DNA of 64,000 nucleotides from NCBI RefSeq assembly GCF_003627795.1, contig NZ_CP032686.1, forward strand, positions 692,636-756,635. The letters are read 5' to 3'. The translations under genes and the position numbers were made by a program. This document shows positions 62,777 through 64,000 of the stretch, in pieces; position 1 is the first letter of the stretch, and each line of letters opens with the position of its first letter. The notes beneath the pieces were generated by a model. It was not told the origin of the DNA, made no database searches, and saw only the letters and a program-made list of their open reading frames with translations. Source of the DNA: Rhizobium sp. CCGE531 (GTDB lineage Bacteria; Pseudomonadota; Alphaproteobacteria; Rhizobiales; Rhizobiaceae).

Positions 62777-64000
62777 ATGCAGAATGGAAGTGTAACGACG
62801 CCCTTTGGGCGGCGGCCGATGTCGCTTGCCTTGGTTCGGCGGCAGGTCGCCACGGCCGAGATCGCGCCTGGCAAGACGGCCGACAAATGGAAGGTCTTTC
62901 GGGATGCATCCGAGGCCAGGGAATTGCTGGGATTACAGGATCGCAGCCTGGCGGTGCTCGATGCATTGCTGAGCTTTTATCCCGATAACGAGCTCCGCCA
63001 GGACGCGCAGCTTATCGTCTTTCCCTCCAACGCCCAGCTGACCTTGCGCGCCCATGGTATCGCCGGGGCTACGCTTCGCAGGCATCTGGCCCTCCTCGTC
63101 GAGGCCGGGCTGATTGTTCGGAAGGACAGCGCCAATGGCAAACGCTATGCGAGGAAAGACAGAGCGGGCGAGATCGAAAACGCTTTCGGCTTCGATATTT
63201 CGCCGCTTCTGCTGCGAGCGGAGGAACTTGCAGTCATGGCGCAGAAGGTGGCAGCAGATCGCCTTGCATTCCGACGTGCCAAGGAAAGCCTGACAATCTG
63301 CCGGCGTGATGTGCGAAAGCTCATTACGGCCGCGGTCGAAGAAGGTGCTGCGGGCAATTGGGCAATGATCGAAGAGATCTACATCGGCCTTGTCAGGCGC
63401 ATTCCGCGCTCTCCTACGATGTCAGAGGTCGTCGGCATCCTGGAAGAGATGGAACTTCTGCGAAACGAGATCGTCAACCGTCTGGAAAATCAGCAGAAAA
63501 TCGCAAATAACAGCACCAATGCTGCTCAAAATGAGCGCCATATACAGAATTCAAACCCCGAATCCATCAATGATCTTGAACCAAGCTCTCGAAAAGAGCT
63601 GGGAGCGACGCCTGAGAGGAAAAACGAGCAGCGGAGCGAGACGATGCGAACGTTCCCGTTGGGTTTGGTGCTGAAAGCTTGCCCGGAGATTATTGCTTAC
63701 GGGCCAAATGGGGCCATTAGCAATTGGCGGGAGCTGATGGCTGCCGCCGTCGTGGTTCGATCGATGCTAGGCGTCAGCCCTTCGGCCTATCAGGATGCCT
63801 GCGAGGCGATGGGACCGGAGAATGCCGCCACGACAGTCGCCTGCATTCTTGAACGATCGGGGCACATCAACTCCGCCGGCGCCTACCTGCGGGATCTCAC
63901 GATGAAGGCGAAGCGCGGCGAGTTTTCCGTTGGCCCGGCAATCATGGCTTTGCTCCGGGCAAACGGCCATGGCGACCATGTGACGGGAAAAGCCTCATGA
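62777..64000 (+). CDS. repC: RepC, plasmid replication initiator
   Basis: 407 aa from the ATG at 62777, giving MQNGSVTTPFGRRPMSLALV, the conserved RepC N-terminus; a GTG nine bases upstream is less likely. A winged-helix region FPSNAQLTLRAHGIAGATLRRHLALLVEAGLIVRKDSANGKRYARKD follows at about residues 80-130, and the C-terminal domain ends SVGPAIMALLRANGHG. The stop codon is the last three bases of the window. RepC binds an origin within its own coding sequence, usually an AT-rich stretch such as that around 63490-63560. Confidence 0.95.
   Translation: MQNGSVTTPFGRRPMSLALVRRQVATAEIAPGKTADKWKVFRDASEARELLGLQDRSLAVLDALLSFYPDNELRQDAQLIVFPSNAQLTLRAHGIAGATLRRHLALLVEAGLIVRKDSANGKRYARKDRAGEIENAFGFDISPLLLRAEELAVMAQKVAADRLAFRRAKESLTICRRDVRKLITAAVEEGAAGNWAMIEEIYIGLVRRIPRSPTMSEVVGILEEMELLRNEIVNRLENQQKIANNSTNAAQNERHIQNSNPESINDLEPSSRKELGATPERKNEQRSETMRTFPLGLVLKACPEIIAYGPNGAISNWRELMAAAVVVRSMLGVSPSAYQDACEAMGPENAATTVACILERSGHINSAGAYLRDLTMKAKRGEFSVGPAIMALLRANGHGDHVTGKAS

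Overview
The window comes from a repABC plasmid or chromid of an alphaproteobacterium, most probably a Rhizobium-group member. The right edge carries repA, repB and repC in the usual order. A small antisense RNA gene lies between repB and repC. The rest is accessory catabolic and transport DNA with high GC, short intergenic gaps and many start/stop overlaps.

Left edge (1-4.7 kb): a worn boundary. It holds the 3' part of a GNAT-type toxin gene cut by the window edge, an IS21-family element whose istA and istB are both broken, an isochorismatase-fold protein lacking its catalytic cysteine, a relic of a molybdopterin oxidoreductase gene, and a 92-bp MITE-like inverted-repeat element.

4.7-23.8 kb: one long minus-strand catabolic cluster led by a LacI-type regulator. 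In transcription order it encodes LacI, a Gfo/Idh/MocA dehydrogenase, a CoA-transferase, an enoyl-CoA hydratase, an aldehyde dehydrogenase, a complete CUT1 sugar ABC transporter (binding protein, two permeases, ATPase), two different GMC oxidoreductases, a second Gfo/Idh/MocA dehydrogenase, a 693-aa fumarate-reductase-like flavoprotein, a KdgK-like sugar kinase and a class I fructose-bisphosphate aldolase. This combination fits no pathway known to me. A perfect 18-bp LacI-type palindrome and a weaker second copy lie upstream.

24-37 kb: a mixed region. It holds two overlapping genes for exported proteins of unknown function, a polar-amino-acid-type ABC transporter operon with RidA and an IclR regulator, an ankyrin-repeat relic, an orphan flgE with a strong terminator, a WGR-domain gene, a glutathione S-transferase, a TetR/MFS pair separated by three palindromic operators, and a methyltransferase.

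37-60 kb: the centrepiece, a set of genes for complete oxidative use of trimethylamine. Tmm oxidises TMA to TMAO. Tdm splits TMAO to dimethylamine and formaldehyde. DmmDABC demethylates dimethylamine. GmaS, MgsABC and MgdABCD run the N-methylglutamate pathway from methylamine, and PurU handles formyl-tetrahydrofolate. An APC-type permease divergent from tdm is the only transporter here and may bring in the methylated amine. An XRE-cupin regulator, an AraC/GATase-1 regulator and a short soluble PAS/chemoreceptor-tip protein are embedded in the cluster. An AT-rich inverted repeat occurs upstream of mgsA and of dmmD and is a candidate operator. The host should be able to use TMA, TMAO, DMA and MMA as nitrogen sources, with the carbon leaving as C1 units.

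60-64 kb: the repABC locus. repA and repB overlap by 4 bp. A hairpin terminator follows repB, and the counter-transcribed RNA lies on the minus strand. repC ends exactly at the window edge.
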